This document shows positions 28,901 through 37,229 of a DNA stretch of 40,327 nucleotides, piece by piece. Source of the stretch: Sphingorhabdus sp. (GTDB lineage Bacteria; Pseudomonadota; Alphaproteobacteria; Sphingomonadales; Sphingomonadaceae); the NCBI RefSeq assembly GCF_029865925.1, contig NZ_JARXAI010000048.1, forward strand, positions 1 through 40,327, written 5' to 3'. The notes beneath the pieces are model-generated. The model had not been told where the DNA came from. It did no database searches and saw nothing but the letters and a program-made list of their open reading frames with translations. Each line of letters starts with the position of its first letter. Position 1 is the first letter of the stretch. The translations under genes were made by a program, and so were the position numbers.

Positions 28901-29048
28901 ATCCAGTAACCGTGATTACTTTTTCATCTACTGCACTCTCCGCTGCAGGCTCATCGGCCGCTGGAGCATCCTGCGCGTAAGACGGAGCCGCTGTAAACAG
29001 TGCAAGGCTAATAGCAGAGCCAGCAATCAAAAAATTGGTCTTTTTCAT
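25905..29048 (-). CDS. TonB-dependent outer-membrane receptor
   Basis: This 1047-residue protein should be an energy-dependent outer-membrane channel. A signal peptide (KKTNFLIAGSAISLALFTAAPSYAQ) is followed by a linker rich in Ala/Glu/Asp and a TonB-box-like VITVTGSR at about 44-51. A plug domain (ADALNELPGI, LTLINGRRFV, PIYGSDAISGVINIF) covers roughly 55-180. A long beta-barrel ends with phenylalanine (LSARATF), the outer-membrane insertion signal. It is at the large end of the family and belongs to the group that starts with the TGSRI..LE pattern, common in sphingomonads for carbohydrates, peptides or other organic nutrients. The ligand cannot be told. Start: AGGAA eight bases upstream of ATG. 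No TonB, ExbBD, FecIR-type regulator or SusD-like partner is adjacent. Confidence 0.93.
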   Translation of the reverse strand: MKKTNFLIAGSAISLALFTAAPSYAQDAPAADEPAAESAVDEKVITVTGSRIRLPNLESIEPTTTLDNRQLRERNFTNIADALNELPGIRGSVTPQGGQGFGQGVNFANSYGLGSNRTLTLINGRRFVSSNVATIFANAGSGTQVDLNTQPSILTDKIDQLSVGGAPIYGSDAISGVINIFQRTRFDGAEFSFTTGISEKSDNENYNFSGIVGKDFLDGRLNVTMALSRDELTGLEYNSRDFLKRRIGGATNPSSVQNSTLRLPGVNQTNDGRLDPGIGFNDSTTDGWPGSVLIRNVNIPFLTRGGLITATNLTGAGTNPLNPAVPFGTRTTTGLQFDPLGNLVPFNQGVVFPGTSGSGGDGFVFSDFTQITSDLNRTSANAFVTFDVTPNIELFFEGSYFESRADELTQQPTFNSSLFGGLSGALSFSVDNPLLTPQAREALVSRGVTSFSLSRASDDYADLTGFNKTRLYNMVGGLKADLEIFGRTLNFETYGSHGNTRSSDYGQDLNAQNFINAVNVTRNASGQIVCTVNPTRLVGSALTGFAAPGGTPIADANCVPLDVFGDGRASAAARDYVIEDFVTISEQEQTVFNANIGGSLFDLWAGPVGFNFGYEHREEKASFTPSDFQQAGRGRSVAITPLAGKYNLDEAFGELVIPLVNDENNVPFIYNASVTGRGRYSDNTVNGGFFSYMVGGTLAPIPDVEFRGNFTRSFRSPAITELFLPKVNTFAFVPDLCQTSARNAGPAPTIRAANCAAFIAAFPGTDFNLPDPASTASVPAQSGGNPNLENEAADSYSFGVIVRPTFIPRLSITADYISISLNQPISSLSVAQIASGCFDNPNFNTSDPSNGNGFCEQINYGPNGRVVGDPQNPAVRSGFVNGNNIKFSGIQGTIGYNFPLFSGDFTVGGDMLYVRRRLVDITGVAPSRSDGVIGDPEFSGQLRFRYAQNEFGMTTTVSYTGDQLFSRLNRAPGVAGSGADARALDKLKAYYVVSGGIFYEATDNLRLTFSVTNLFNRQGQNYFGELHPSSFNDLIGRRFQLSARATF

Positions 29049-29501
29049 GGAAATATTCCTGAATTATCGTTCATATAACATCCAATTTCTAGTTAAAGCG
29101 CATGATTGCCGTTAGTGCAATGACTTGAAGCAAAAAAGTCCAATTTCTGTCACAATGTTGCCGTGAAACCACACCAGTGAATTGACTGCGTGTTGCAATA
29201 CCTATCATTATATTACAGTAACTTGAGCAGTAGTAATGATGGTAATGGTATGAAAATAGCCTTTGAAAATTAAGGCGCAAAAAAATGGAAAACATGGCAG
29301 AAGCAGCGCTTTGAACCTGTTGTCGCTAAGGATGCTTGATGTAAGATCGCTGTGTCGTTCATTTTACAAGAACTGCGTTTCTTGAAGTAGCATTACGAAA
29401 AGCGCTTGGACCTTACGCTCATGCGCGTCTTTACGCGCCAATGTTGCAGTGCACTATAACTTGGTGCTAGTAGTGACGGAGTATTCGGGGAAGGACCAAC
29501 T
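29049..29501. other. AT-rich divergent intergenic region between the TonB-dependent receptor and phaR
   Basis: The 453 bases contain no supported gene; the one short reading frame on the minus strand resembles no known protein. The right end holds the phaR promoter. The left end should hold the receptor promoter and its leader, but I see no clear -35/-10 pair. TTGC and GCAA half-sites (minus strand, near 29106-29122) could be regulatory. Confidence 0.5.
29445..29460 (+). promoter_or_regulatory. phaR -10 region with overlapping TGCA palindrome (candidate PhaR self-operator)
   Basis: ACTATAAC (29453-29460) matches the GCTANAWC -10 element at 7 of 8 positions. Directly overlapping its upstream edge is TGCAGTGCA (29445-29453) and the 8-base palindrome AGTGCACT (29448-29455). 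PhaR proteins are known to bind TGC/GCA-rich dyads and to repress their own gene, so this is a plausible operator. The -35 element is weak. The start codon lies about 35 bases after the predicted transcription start. Confidence 0.4.
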
Positions 29502-30077
29502 ATGGCACGTGCAGCCAGCAGAAACGGTGATGGGCCAATCATCATTAAAAAGTACGCAAATCGGCGGCTTTATAATACCCATACGTCCAAATATATCACG
29601 CTCGATTTCCTCGCTGAACTGACGCGCAAGGATATTGATTTTAAGGTTGTTGATGCAAAATCCAACGAAGATATAACCCACGGCGTCCTTACGCAGATAA
29701 TTATGGATGAGGAAAATAACGGACAGCAGATGCTGCCAGTAGGGTTCCTTAAGCAGCTTATCACTATGTATGGGGATTCCATGCAGGGAATGGTGCCGCA
29801 ATTTCTTGAAAGCTCGATGGATAACTTCCGCAAAAACCAACGACAGGTTCAGGACGTTATTGAAACGGCCATAACGTCGGGTCCTTTTGGCCACCTCGCA
29901 AAGCAGAACATCGAATTTTTGCGGACAGCGCGCGAGGCGCTTATGCCTAATTTGGGTAATTTGGGTAATTTAACAGGCAAGAAAAGCGAGCACGAGGACA
30001 GCATTGCGGACCTTAAGCAACAAATCGCTGCGCTACAGGCCAAGATCGACCAAATAGCGACTGACAAAGCTTTATAA
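29502..30077 (+). CDS. phaR: Polyhydroxyalkanoate synthesis repressor PhaR
   Basis: This 191-residue regulator binds both DNA and polyhydroxyalkanoate granules, and releases phasin and other genes when polymer accumulates. The N-terminal DNA-binding PHB_acc_N domain reads IIKKYANRRLYNTHTSKYITL-like (about 14-34). The middle PHB_acc part has QQMLPVGFLKQLITMYG near 74-90. The C-terminus is a probable coiled coil (SIADLKQQIAALQAKIDQI). A short Leu-Gly-Asn duplication sits before it. Start: AAGGA upstream of ATG. No PHA synthase or phasin genes are in the window, so its targets lie elsewhere. proS follows 26 bases later. Confidence 0.93.
   Translation: MARAASRNGDGPIIIKKYANRRLYNTHTSKYITLDFLAELTRKDIDFKVVDAKSNEDITHGVLTQIIMDEENNGQQMLPVGFLKQLITMYGDSMQGMVPQFLESSMDNFRKNQRQVQDVIETAITSGPFGHLAKQNIEFLRTAREALMPNLGNLGNLTGKKSEHEDSIADLKQQIAALQAKIDQIATDKAL
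29951..29970 (+). repeat. Nine-base tandem duplication inside phaR
   Basis: TTTGGGTAA occurs twice in a row (29951-29959 and 29960-29968) with the start of a third unit, encoding LGNLGNL. It keeps the frame and lies in the linker before the coiled coil, where length changes are probably tolerated. Confidence 0.7.
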
Positions 30078-30103
30078 CCTCACATATAATTACAGGTAAG
30101 ATT

Positions 30104-31633
30104 TTGATAAAACATGCATTAAGCGTTACGCGCGCCCAAAATTTCGCGGGCTGGTATCAAGAAGTCATCTCTGAAGCCGATTTGGCCGAAGAATCGGGCG
30201 TGCGCGGCTGTATGGTCATTCGGCCCTGGGGTTACGGCATGTGGGAACGCATCCAGAAGCTGATGGATGCAGAAATCAAAGCCGCTGGCGTTGAAAATTG
30301 CTACTTTCCATTGTTCATTCCATTGTCCTTCTTCGAAAAAGAAGCCGATCATGTGGAGGGCTTTGCCAAAGAAATGGCAGTGGTCACGCACCATCGCCTT
30401 ATCAGCGACGGCAATGGCAAGCTTATCCCCGACCCGGGATCAAAACTGGAAGAGCCACTTGTGGTTCGCCCAACATCGGAAACGGTAATTGGCGCAGCCA
30501 TGAGCCGCTGGGTGCAAAGTTGGCGTGATTTGCCTTTGATGGTGAACCAATGGGCCAATGTCGTCCGCTGGGAAATGCGCACGCGTATGTTCCTGCGCAC
30601 CAGCGAGTTTTTATGGCAGGAAGGGCATACGGCGCATGCCGACCGCGCGGATGCCATGCAGGAAACGATGCGCGCGCTCGAAATGTACCGTGCCTTTGCT
30701 GAAGGTCCGCTGGCGATGCCAGTTGTGGCTGGCGAGAAGCCTGAGAATGAGCGTTTTCCGGGTGCAGTAGCAACCTACAGCATCGAAGCGATGATGCAGG
30801 ATGGCAAAGCACTTCAGGCCGGAACCTCGCATTATCTCGGTACGGGCTTTGCCGAAGCTTCGGGCATCAAATATCAGGACAAAGAGGGCAATCAGCAGTT
30901 CGCCCATACCACCAGCTGGGGCGTTTCCACGCGCATGATCGGCGGCGTGATCATGACACATGGCGATGATGATGGCTTGCGTTGCCCGCCACAAATTGCG
31001 CCGCACCAAATTGTGATCATTCCTATGCTGCGCGACAATGACGAAGACGAAGCTGTCTTGGAATATTGCCGCAGCTTACGCTCCGAATTGCTTGCCCTCA
31101 GCGCGTTCGGCGAGCCGCTGCGCGTGCTGCTCGACACCAAGGCTGCAAAGGCGTCAAACAAACGCTGGGCTTGGGTAAAGAAAGGCGCCCCAATTATTGT
31201 CGAAGTCGGCCCACGCGACATGAGTGAGGCCAAAGCCGCCGTCATTCGCCGTGACCAACTTTACAAGGAGGATGACAAGCTTGCGACGGCATTTACCCCG
31301 CGCGATGCATTTATGGCCTCAGCAGCCGCGATGCTGGAAGACATCCAAGGCACCTTATACGCACAAGCAAAAGAACGTCTCGAAGCCAGTATTCGCCGCG
31401 ACGTAACTGACCTTGCCCAGCATTTTGCCGGCGATGAAGCCAAATTTGCTGGCTGGGTTGAAGTGCAATGGGCACGTCCAAGCGGCGCTGATCTCGACAA
31501 GATTGTCGCGCAGCTCAAAGCGCTAAAGCTGACCATGCGCAACAGTCCAGTAGACGCGGTGCCTGCGGACGGCGCTTGCTTCTTTACAGGCGCGCCCGCG
31601 GTGGAGCGGATATTGATAGGGCGGACCTATTAG
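30104..31633 (+). CDS. proS: Prolyl-tRNA synthetase, archaeal/eukaryotic-like type without INS domain
   Basis: This 509-residue class II synthetase charges tRNA-Pro. Conserved blocks include VVRPTSETVI, motif 2 RWEMRTRMFLRTSEFLWQEGH and motif 3 GGVIMTHGDDDGL. There is no ~180-residue editing insertion between motifs 2 and 3, and the protein ends in GRTY. The terminal aromatic residue and the C-terminal domain after the anticodon domain identify the archaeal/eukaryotic-like form. The start must be TTG at 30104, because the following ATG would remove the conserved opening (KHALSVTRAQNF). AGGTAAG lies upstream. rnr starts three bases after the stop, so phaR-proS-rnr are probably one transcription unit. 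Confidence 0.94.
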   Translation: MIKHALSVTRAQNFAGWYQEVISEADLAEESGVRGCMVIRPWGYGMWERIQKLMDAEIKAAGVENCYFPLFIPLSFFEKEADHVEGFAKEMAVVTHHRLISDGNGKLIPDPGSKLEEPLVVRPTSETVIGAAMSRWVQSWRDLPLMVNQWANVVRWEMRTRMFLRTSEFLWQEGHTAHADRADAMQETMRALEMYRAFAEGPLAMPVVAGEKPENERFPGAVATYSIEAMMQDGKALQAGTSHYLGTGFAEASGIKYQDKEGNQQFAHTTSWGVSTRMIGGVIMTHGDDDGLRCPPQIAPHQIVIIPMLRDNDEDEAVLEYCRSLRSELLALSAFGEPLRVLLDTKAAKASNKRWAWVKKGAPIIVEVGPRDMSEAKAAVIRRDQLYKEDDKLATAFTPRDAFMASAAAMLEDIQGTLYAQAKERLEASIRRDVTDLAQHFAGDEAKFAGWVEVQWARPSGADLDKIVAQLKALKLTMRNSPVDAVPADGACFFTGAPAVERILIGRTY

Positions 31634-31636
31634 CAC

Positions 31637-33907
31637 ATGACCAAATACGCGCAGTTTGAGGGACTTCCCACCCGCGATCAGATATTGGAATTTATCAAGA
31701 CGTCGAAGGAGCCTGCGGGCAAGCGCGAGATTGCACGTGAGTTTGGTCTACGCGGCAATGAGAAAATTACGCTTAAGGCGTTGTTGAAGGACATGACCGA
31801 TGAAGGGCTGATCGACATGGCCCCGGGCCGCGCTTTTCACAAAATGGGCGGCGTTCCGAAGGTTACAGTGCTAAAAATTGTTGCGATTGACGGTGACCAG
31901 GCGGTTGCTGTTCCCGAACATTGGGAAGCCGAAGGCATTCCACTACCTAAAATTCGCGTGATTGAAGCCAAAGGTAAGCGCGGGGCCTTGGGCATCGGCG
32001 AGCGAATATTGGCACGCACAGAAGAACGCGGCAATGGCTTGGTTGCGCATATCATGAAAAAGCTTGCGAAGGGCAGCGAGCAAATATTGGGCGTGGTCGA
32101 GGGCGGAGAAAACGGCCGCTACTGGTTAAAGTCGGTCGACAAAAAGGCGCGCTTTGACACCCAAATCGGGGATGTTGGTGATGCGAAGGCTGGCGAACTC
32201 GTATTGGCGGAATTGACGGGCAACGCGCACAAAAAATCTGCGCGGGTCACGCAAGTACTTGGCGACCCATTTGCACCCAAAAGCTTCAGCCTTATCGCCA
32301 TTCACAAATATGGCATTCCTTTGGAAATGCCGGAGGCGACTGAACGCGAGGCAGAACGCGTGCGGGAATTGCCCGTTACCAATGACCATCGCGAAGACCT
32401 GCGCCATTTACCCATAATCGCTATCGATCCGCGCGATGCTCGCGACTTTGACGATGCCATTTGGGCTACCGCCAATGCCGACACCGGCGGCTTTGACGCG
32501 ATCGTCGCGATTGCCGACGTAAGCTATTATGTCCGTCCCGGCAGCGCGCTTGACCATGAGGCATCAAAGCGCGGGAACAGCGTATATTTCCCCGACTTGG
32601 TCGTGCCCATGCTTCCCCATGCTTTGTCATCAGACAAATGTTCTTTGCGGGCAGGGGAGGACCGGGCGGTACTTGCCTGTCACTTGTCCATTGGCAAGTC
32701 AGGCCAAGTTACGTCATGGCGCTTTACCCGAGCGGTCGCGCGAATTGCTGCCAATATCCCGTATCCCGACGCGCAAGCTGCAATTGATGGACAAATGGAA
32801 AACCCGTTGCTCGAAACGGCGCTTAAGCCGCTTTGGGCCTGCTGGCAGCTTCTCGCCAAGGCGCGGGATAAGCGCGGGCCATTGGAGCTTAACTTACCCG
32901 AGAAGCGAATTACGCTGGACGAACAGGGCCGTGTCACTGGCGTGGCCGTGCGCGAGCAGCTTGAGGCCCATCGCTTGGTGGAAGATTTCATGATTGCTGC
33001 AAATGTTGCGGCTGCCAAGGCGTTAGAAGCCAAAAAATCATCCTTAATTTACCGCGCCCATGAACCGCCAAGCCGCGAAAAGCTTGCTGCACTCAAGGAA
33101 TATCTCAAGACCTTTGAAATCGACTTCGCATTGGGCCAAGTGGTTAAACCAGAGACATTCAACGCAATTCTAGAGAAAATCGTCGACGAAGAGGTCCGCC
33201 CGCAGATCATGGAGGCGGTGCTTCGCAGTCAGACGCAGGCTTATTATGGCCCCAATAATGTTGGCCACTTTGGCCTGTCGCTTGGAAGTTACGCACATTT
33301 TACTTCCCCAATCCGTCGTTATGCCGACCTTATCGTGCACAGGGCGCTGGTGAGTTCTTATGGACTTGAGATGCCCAAACCCAAGTTGAAGGATGTCAAG
33401 CCAACGACTGGCCTCACCGAGGCAGCCATTACGAAGCTTGCGGCAACTGCTGAAGCCATTAGCCGCACCGAACGCCGCGCGATGGAAGCCGAGCGTGAGA
33501 CGACCGACCGCTACATCGCGGCGTATCTCTCCGCGCAGGTCGGACAAATTATTCAAGCGCGTATTACAGGTGTACAAAACTTTGGATTTTTCGTGACAGT
33601 TGAAGGGGTTGGCGGCGATGGCTTGGTTCCGGTTTCAACCTTGGGCAAGGACTATTTCAATTATGACGAGGCAAGCCAAACACTAATCGGTGAAAAAACG
33701 CGGCAGGAATATCGCCCAGGAATGCGGCTGGAACTGCGGCTGGCGGAGGCAAACCCGATTTCAGGGTCTCTGCGTTTTGAGTTGCCAGAAGGTGGCAGCT
33801 ATTCACCTGACCGTTTTAAGCATAAGGGTAATCCAAAGACCGGAAAATATGATGCAGGAAAGCGCGGGCGTCCGGGCAACATCAGGCATCAGGGGAAAAA
33901 GCGCTAA
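31637..33907 (+). CDS. rnr: Ribonuclease R (RNase II family exoribonuclease)
   Basis: This 756-residue 3'-5' exoribonuclease degrades structured RNA, mRNA and defective rRNA. An N-terminal winged-helix region is followed by cold-shock domains. The RNB catalytic domain has D264-PRDARD-F-DD, in which D264, D270, D272 and D273 are the metal-binding acidic residues. A C-terminal S1 domain (GQIIQARITGVQNFGFFV) and a basic Lys/Arg/Gly tail complete it. The ATG is three bases after the proS stop. The order of domains and length match RNase R rather than RNase II (~640). Confidence 0.95.
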   Translation: MTKYAQFEGLPTRDQILEFIKTSKEPAGKREIAREFGLRGNEKITLKALLKDMTDEGLIDMAPGRAFHKMGGVPKVTVLKIVAIDGDQAVAVPEHWEAEGIPLPKIRVIEAKGKRGALGIGERILARTEERGNGLVAHIMKKLAKGSEQILGVVEGGENGRYWLKSVDKKARFDTQIGDVGDAKAGELVLAELTGNAHKKSARVTQVLGDPFAPKSFSLIAIHKYGIPLEMPEATEREAERVRELPVTNDHREDLRHLPIIAIDPRDARDFDDAIWATANADTGGFDAIVAIADVSYYVRPGSALDHEASKRGNSVYFPDLVVPMLPHALSSDKCSLRAGEDRAVLACHLSIGKSGQVTSWRFTRAVARIAANIPYPDAQAAIDGQMENPLLETALKPLWACWQLLAKARDKRGPLELNLPEKRITLDEQGRVTGVAVREQLEAHRLVEDFMIAANVAAAKALEAKKSSLIYRAHEPPSREKLAALKEYLKTFEIDFALGQVVKPETFNAILEKIVDEEVRPQIMEAVLRSQTQAYYGPNNVGHFGLSLGSYAHFTSPIRRYADLIVHRALVSSYGLEMPKPKLKDVKPTTGLTEAAITKLAATAEAISRTERRAMEAERETTDRYIAAYLSAQVGQIIQARITGVQNFGFFVTVEGVGGDGLVPVSTLGKDYFNYDEASQTLIGEKTRQEYRPGMRLELRLAEANPISGSLRFELPEGGSYSPDRFKHKGNPKTGKYDAGKRGRPGNIRHQGKKR

Positions 33908-33938
33908 TCTCCGACGCCGCGTTGCGCCATAGTGACAA

Positions 33939-34394
33939 CTAACTCAAATCATCCAGTTGTGCGTCGCTGAGTGATCCCGGGATCACCATGACTGGGCAGG
34001 GCAGTGTCCCGGCATTGACGCCGGTAAAGTGCGCTATCAGCGGCCCCGGCGCGCCTTGGGCGGCAGCGCCCAGCACAAGCGCCGCGATGCCCGGATGCTC
34101 CTCGAGCATGACCTTTACCACGTCGATTGCTTCGCCGGGTTTAACAGTGATGGCAGGGCGAACGCCCATTTCGTCGAAGATTGAACCCGCCGCAGCCGTC
34201 ACAAGCTGCTCTGCCCGGTCGCGGGCATCTTCTTCCATGGTTGCCTGAACGCCGCCCCATGCGACAAAATCAGCCTGCTCAACGAGGGCTAAGATATGCA
34301 CTTCACCTCCGGTTTTGGCAGCACGACGTGACGCAAAACGCAGTGCAAGGCGCGCTTCTTCGGTTTCGTCGATGACCACCAGATATGTCCGCAT
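33939..34394 (-). CDS. Universal stress protein (UspA family)
   Basis: This 151-residue protein has the alpha/beta USP fold: YLVVIDETEEARLAL at the start, GGEVHILALVE, then the C-terminal VLGAAAQGAPGPL and PCPVMVIPG strands. The nucleotide loop G-x2-G-x9-G(S/T) is only partly kept, as in other alphaproteobacterial relatives, so ATP binding is uncertain. I choose the ATG at 34394 because GAGGGA lies just upstream; an in-frame start five codons earlier overlaps that site. It converges on rnr and is divergent from pdhC. Confidence 0.87.
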   Translation of the reverse strand: MRTYLVVIDETEEARLALRFASRRAAKTGGEVHILALVEQADFVAWGGVQATMEEDARDRAEQLVTAAAGSIFDEMGVRPAITVKPGEAIDVVKVMLEEHPGIAALVLGAAAQGAPGPLIAHFTGVNAGTLPCPVMVIPGSLSDAQLDDLS

Positions 34395-34482
34395 GCATTC
34401 CCTCGGCACCAGCTTTGTTGCCAGCTATTTGTGATTTTATACAGACTGCGCGAAAATTGCATGATTGGCAACCTTATCACGC

Positions 34483-34510
34483 TTGACGCTTGGGAAAGCT
34501 TGGCTATTCG
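34483..34510 (+). promoter_or_regulatory. Predicted promoter of pdhC-lpdA
   Basis: TTGACGC (34483-34489) is a perfect match to the alphaproteobacterial -35 element. After 13 bases GCTATTCG (34503-34510) gives a partial -10. It lies 37 bases before the pdhC start and makes longer pdhC starts unlikely. Confidence 0.45.
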
Positions 34511-34546
34511 GGGTTATCAACGAAGTCCAAAAAAGGCCATTACCCA

Positions 34547-35836
34547 ATGCCCATCGAACTCAAAATGCCCGCGCTTTCTCCTACTATGGAAGAAGGCACA
34601 TTGTCGCGGTGGCTTGTGAAGGAGGGCGATAGCGTTTCTTCAGGCGATTTATTGGCAGAGATCGAGACCGACAAGGCGACTATGGAGTTCGAGGCGATTG
34701 ATGACGGGATCGTCACAAAACTGCTCGTGGCGGCAGGAACCGACGGCGTGAAGGTTGGCACGGTAATCGCAATGATTCAGGGTGAGGATGAGGACGCAAC
34801 AGCTGCGCCGAAATCAACCGCACCGGCAGCTGCGTTACCCGAAGCTTCAAAAACAGTGCAGGTCGTGTCAAAGTCGATTGAGACGCCGATAACAATATCA
34901 AAAGCTGATGTGCAGAAACAATCCTCCGATGACGAACGTATCAAAGCAAGCCCCCTTGCGAAACGCATCGCCGCAGAAAAGGGCGTTGACCTAAGCCGCG
35001 TAACCGGCAGCGGCCCCAATGGCCGCATCGTTAAGGAAGACGTTGAGGCGGCAGCGAGAAACACACCGACAGTAACGGTGGCACATTCCTCCCCTGCGGC
35101 GGCCGCTGCGCTGTCTCCGGCGCCCACAGCGGGTATGAACACCGACATCCCGCACGAGGTCATCAAGCTCAGCAATATGCGCAAAACTATTGCGCGCCGC
35201 CTGACCGAGTCCAAGCAACAGGTGCCGCATATCTATCTGACCGTCGATGTGCGCCTTGATGCGCTGCTTAAGCTGCGCACTGAGCTCAATGCGTCATTGG
35301 AGGCGCGCGATATCAAGCTTTCGGTGAATGATATGCTGATCAAGGCACTGGCGTTGGCACTGGTTCAGGTGCCGAAGTGCAATGTCAGCTTCGCCGGTGA
35401 CATTATGCTGCAATATGCGCGCGCTGACATCAGCGTGGCTGTCTCGGTGCCCACTGGCCTTATAACGCCAATCATTGCGGACGCTGCGAATAAATCGCTG
35501 TCCAAAATCTCGACCGAAGTCGGCGAACTTGCTGCCCGCGCCAAGGAAGGCAAATTGCAGCCGCATGAATATCAGGGCGGCACCGCATCTATTTCCAACA
35601 TGGGCATGATGGGCATCAAGCAATTCGACGCCGTGATCAACCCGCCACAGGGTATGATCCTCGCCGTTGGGGCAGGGGAAAAGCGCCCCTATATCGTCGA
35701 TGACGCGCTCGCCATCGCGACGGTCATGAGCGCAACCGGCTCGTTTGACCACCGCGCCATCGACGGCGCAGACGGCGCGATGTTTATGAAGGTGTTCAAG
35801 GAACTTGTAGAGAAGCCCTTGGGCCTGGTGGCGTAA
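34547..35836 (+). CDS. pdhC: Pyruvate dehydrogenase complex E2, dihydrolipoamide acetyltransferase
   Basis: This 429-residue core subunit passes acetyl groups from lipoate to CoA. One lipoyl domain carries the lipoyl lysine K43 in [12 protein letters not shown]. An Ala/Pro-rich linker leads to a peripheral-subunit-binding domain ([29 protein letters not shown]). The catalytic acetyltransferase domain ends with S-F-D-H402-R-A-I-D406-G, the active-site His and Asp. The [11 protein letters not shown] opening is that of pyruvate-specific E2. The start at 34547 fits both the lipoyl domain and the promoter. lpdA follows one base after the stop. The E1 genes (pdhA/pdhB) are not in the window. Confidence 0.95.
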   Translation: MPIELKMPALSPTMEEGTLSRWLVKEGDSVSSGDLLAEIETDKATMEFEAIDDGIVTKLLVAAGTDGVKVGTVIAMIQGEDEDATAAPKSTAPAAALPEASKTVQVVSKSIETPITISKADVQKQSSDDERIKASPLAKRIAAEKGVDLSRVTGSGPNGRIVKEDVEAAARNTPTVTVAHSSPAAAAALSPAPTAGMNTDIPHEVIKLSNMRKTIARRLTESKQQVPHIYLTVDVRLDALLKLRTELNASLEARDIKLSVNDMLIKALALALVQVPKCNVSFAGDIMLQYARADISVAVSVPTGLITPIIADAANKSLSKISTEVGELAARAKEGKLQPHEYQGGTASISNMGMMGIKQFDAVINPPQGMILAVGAGEKRPYIVDDALAIATVMSATGSFDHRAIDGADGAMFMKVFKELVEKPLGLVA

Positions 35837-35837
35837 A

Positions 35838-37229
35838 ATGTCTAACTATGATCTCATCGTCCTCGGCTCGGGCCCCGGTGGCTATGTTGCCGCAATTCGT
35901 GCGGCGCAGCTTGGGTTAAAAGTCGCGATTGTCGAACGTGAAAATCTCGGCGGGATTTGCCTCAACTGGGGCTGCATTCCGACCAAGGCACTGTTGCGGT
36001 CGGCGGAGATCTATCATTATATGCAGCATGCGGGGGATTATGGGCTGACGGCGGCCAATATCAGCGCGGATATCGACGCGGTGGTGAAGCGGTCGCGTGG
36101 CGTTGCCAAGCAGCTAAATCAGGGCGTCACGCATCTGATGAAAAAGAACAAGATCACCGTCCAAATAGGCGATGGAAAGTTACTCGCGGCGAACACACTC
36201 TCGGTCACCAAAGACGGTAAGACCGAGGAGCTGACCGCGAAGAATATCATCATCGCCACCGGCGCACGCGCCCGCGATTTGCCGTTTGCGCCTGCAGACG
36301 GAGAGCGCATCTGGACCTATCGCCACGCGATGGTGCCGCCCGAGATACCAAAGAAATTGCTTGTTATTGGTTCCGGCGCGATTGGTATAGAATTCGCAAG
36401 CTTTTACAACGATATGGGGGCAGATGTCACTGTGGTTGAAATGCTCGACCGCATCGTGCCGGTAGAGGATGCTGATGTCTCGGCCTTCCTTGAAAAGGCG
36501 CTGACCAAACAAGGCATGACCATCATGACCGGGGCGGGTGTCGAAAGCCTGAAGGCGACTGCTACTGGCGTATCGGCATCGATCAAGGGCAAGGATGGCA
36601 AAGTCGTGGCATCTGAGTTCACGCATTGCATTGTCGCCATTGGCATTGTCCCCAATACCGAGAATATCGGGTTAGAAGCACTTGGCGTAGAGATGGATCG
36701 CGGTTTCCTCAAAACGGATGTCAACTGCCGCACCAACGTGCCCGGCCTGTGGGCGATTGGCGACATTACCGCCCCGCCTTGGTTGGCGCATAAGGCAAGC
36801 CACGAAGGCGTGATTGCCGCCGAAACCATTGCTGGCGGGCATCCGCATGCGATGGAGCCGCTAAACATCCCCGGCTGCACCTATTGCCATCCGCAGGTCG
36901 CAAGCGTCGGCCTCACCGAAGCCAAAGCCAAAGAGGCCGGCTATGAGGTCAAGGTCGGCAATTTCCCGTTCATGGGTAATGGCAAGGCGATTGCGTTGGG
37001 TGAGGCTGAAGGCTTCATCAAGACCGTGTTCGACGCCAAAACCGGAGAGTTGCTTGGCGCGCATATGGTCGGCGCCGAGGTAACTGAGCTTATTCAAGGC
37101 TACACCATCGGTAAAACCGCTGAACTGGTTGAAGCGGACTTCATGCACACCGTGTTCCCGCATCCTACGTTAAGCGAGATGATGCACGAAAGCGTCTTGG
37201 GCGCTTATGGCAAGATGTTGCACATGTGA
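35838..37229 (+). CDS. lpdA: Dihydrolipoamide dehydrogenase (E3)
   Basis: This 463-residue flavoenzyme reoxidises dihydrolipoate and passes electrons to NAD. FAD binding is through LGSGPGGYVAAIRAAQLG (about 9-26), the redox disulfide is C41/C46 in GICLNWGCIPTK, and the C-terminal dyad is H442/E447 in PHPTLSEMMHES. NAD binding is through GSGAIGIEFASFY. It is one base downstream of pdhC and is probably the E3 of that complex. Its stop overlaps the GTG of the PAP2 gene. Confidence 0.96.
   Translation: MSNYDLIVLGSGPGGYVAAIRAAQLGLKVAIVERENLGGICLNWGCIPTKALLRSAEIYHYMQHAGDYGLTAANISADIDAVVKRSRGVAKQLNQGVTHLMKKNKITVQIGDGKLLAANTLSVTKDGKTEELTAKNIIIATGARARDLPFAPADGERIWTYRHAMVPPEIPKKLLVIGSGAIGIEFASFYNDMGADVTVVEMLDRIVPVEDADVSAFLEKALTKQGMTIMTGAGVESLKATATGVSASIKGKDGKVVASEFTHCIVAIGIVPNTENIGLEALGVEMDRGFLKTDVNCRTNVPGLWAIGDITAPPWLAHKASHEGVIAAETIAGGHPHAMEPLNIPGCTYCHPQVASVGLTEAKAKEAGYEVKVGNFPFMGNGKAIALGEAEGFIKTVFDAKTGELLGAHMVGAEVTELIQGYTIGKTAELVEADFMHTVFPHPTLSEMMHESVLGAYGKMLHM

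Noticed and set aside
34490-34546. Longer N-terminus for the pyruvate dehydrogenase E2
   Set aside because: The extra codons overlap the predicted promoter and precede the conserved lipoyl-domain start; ATG at 34547 fits the family.
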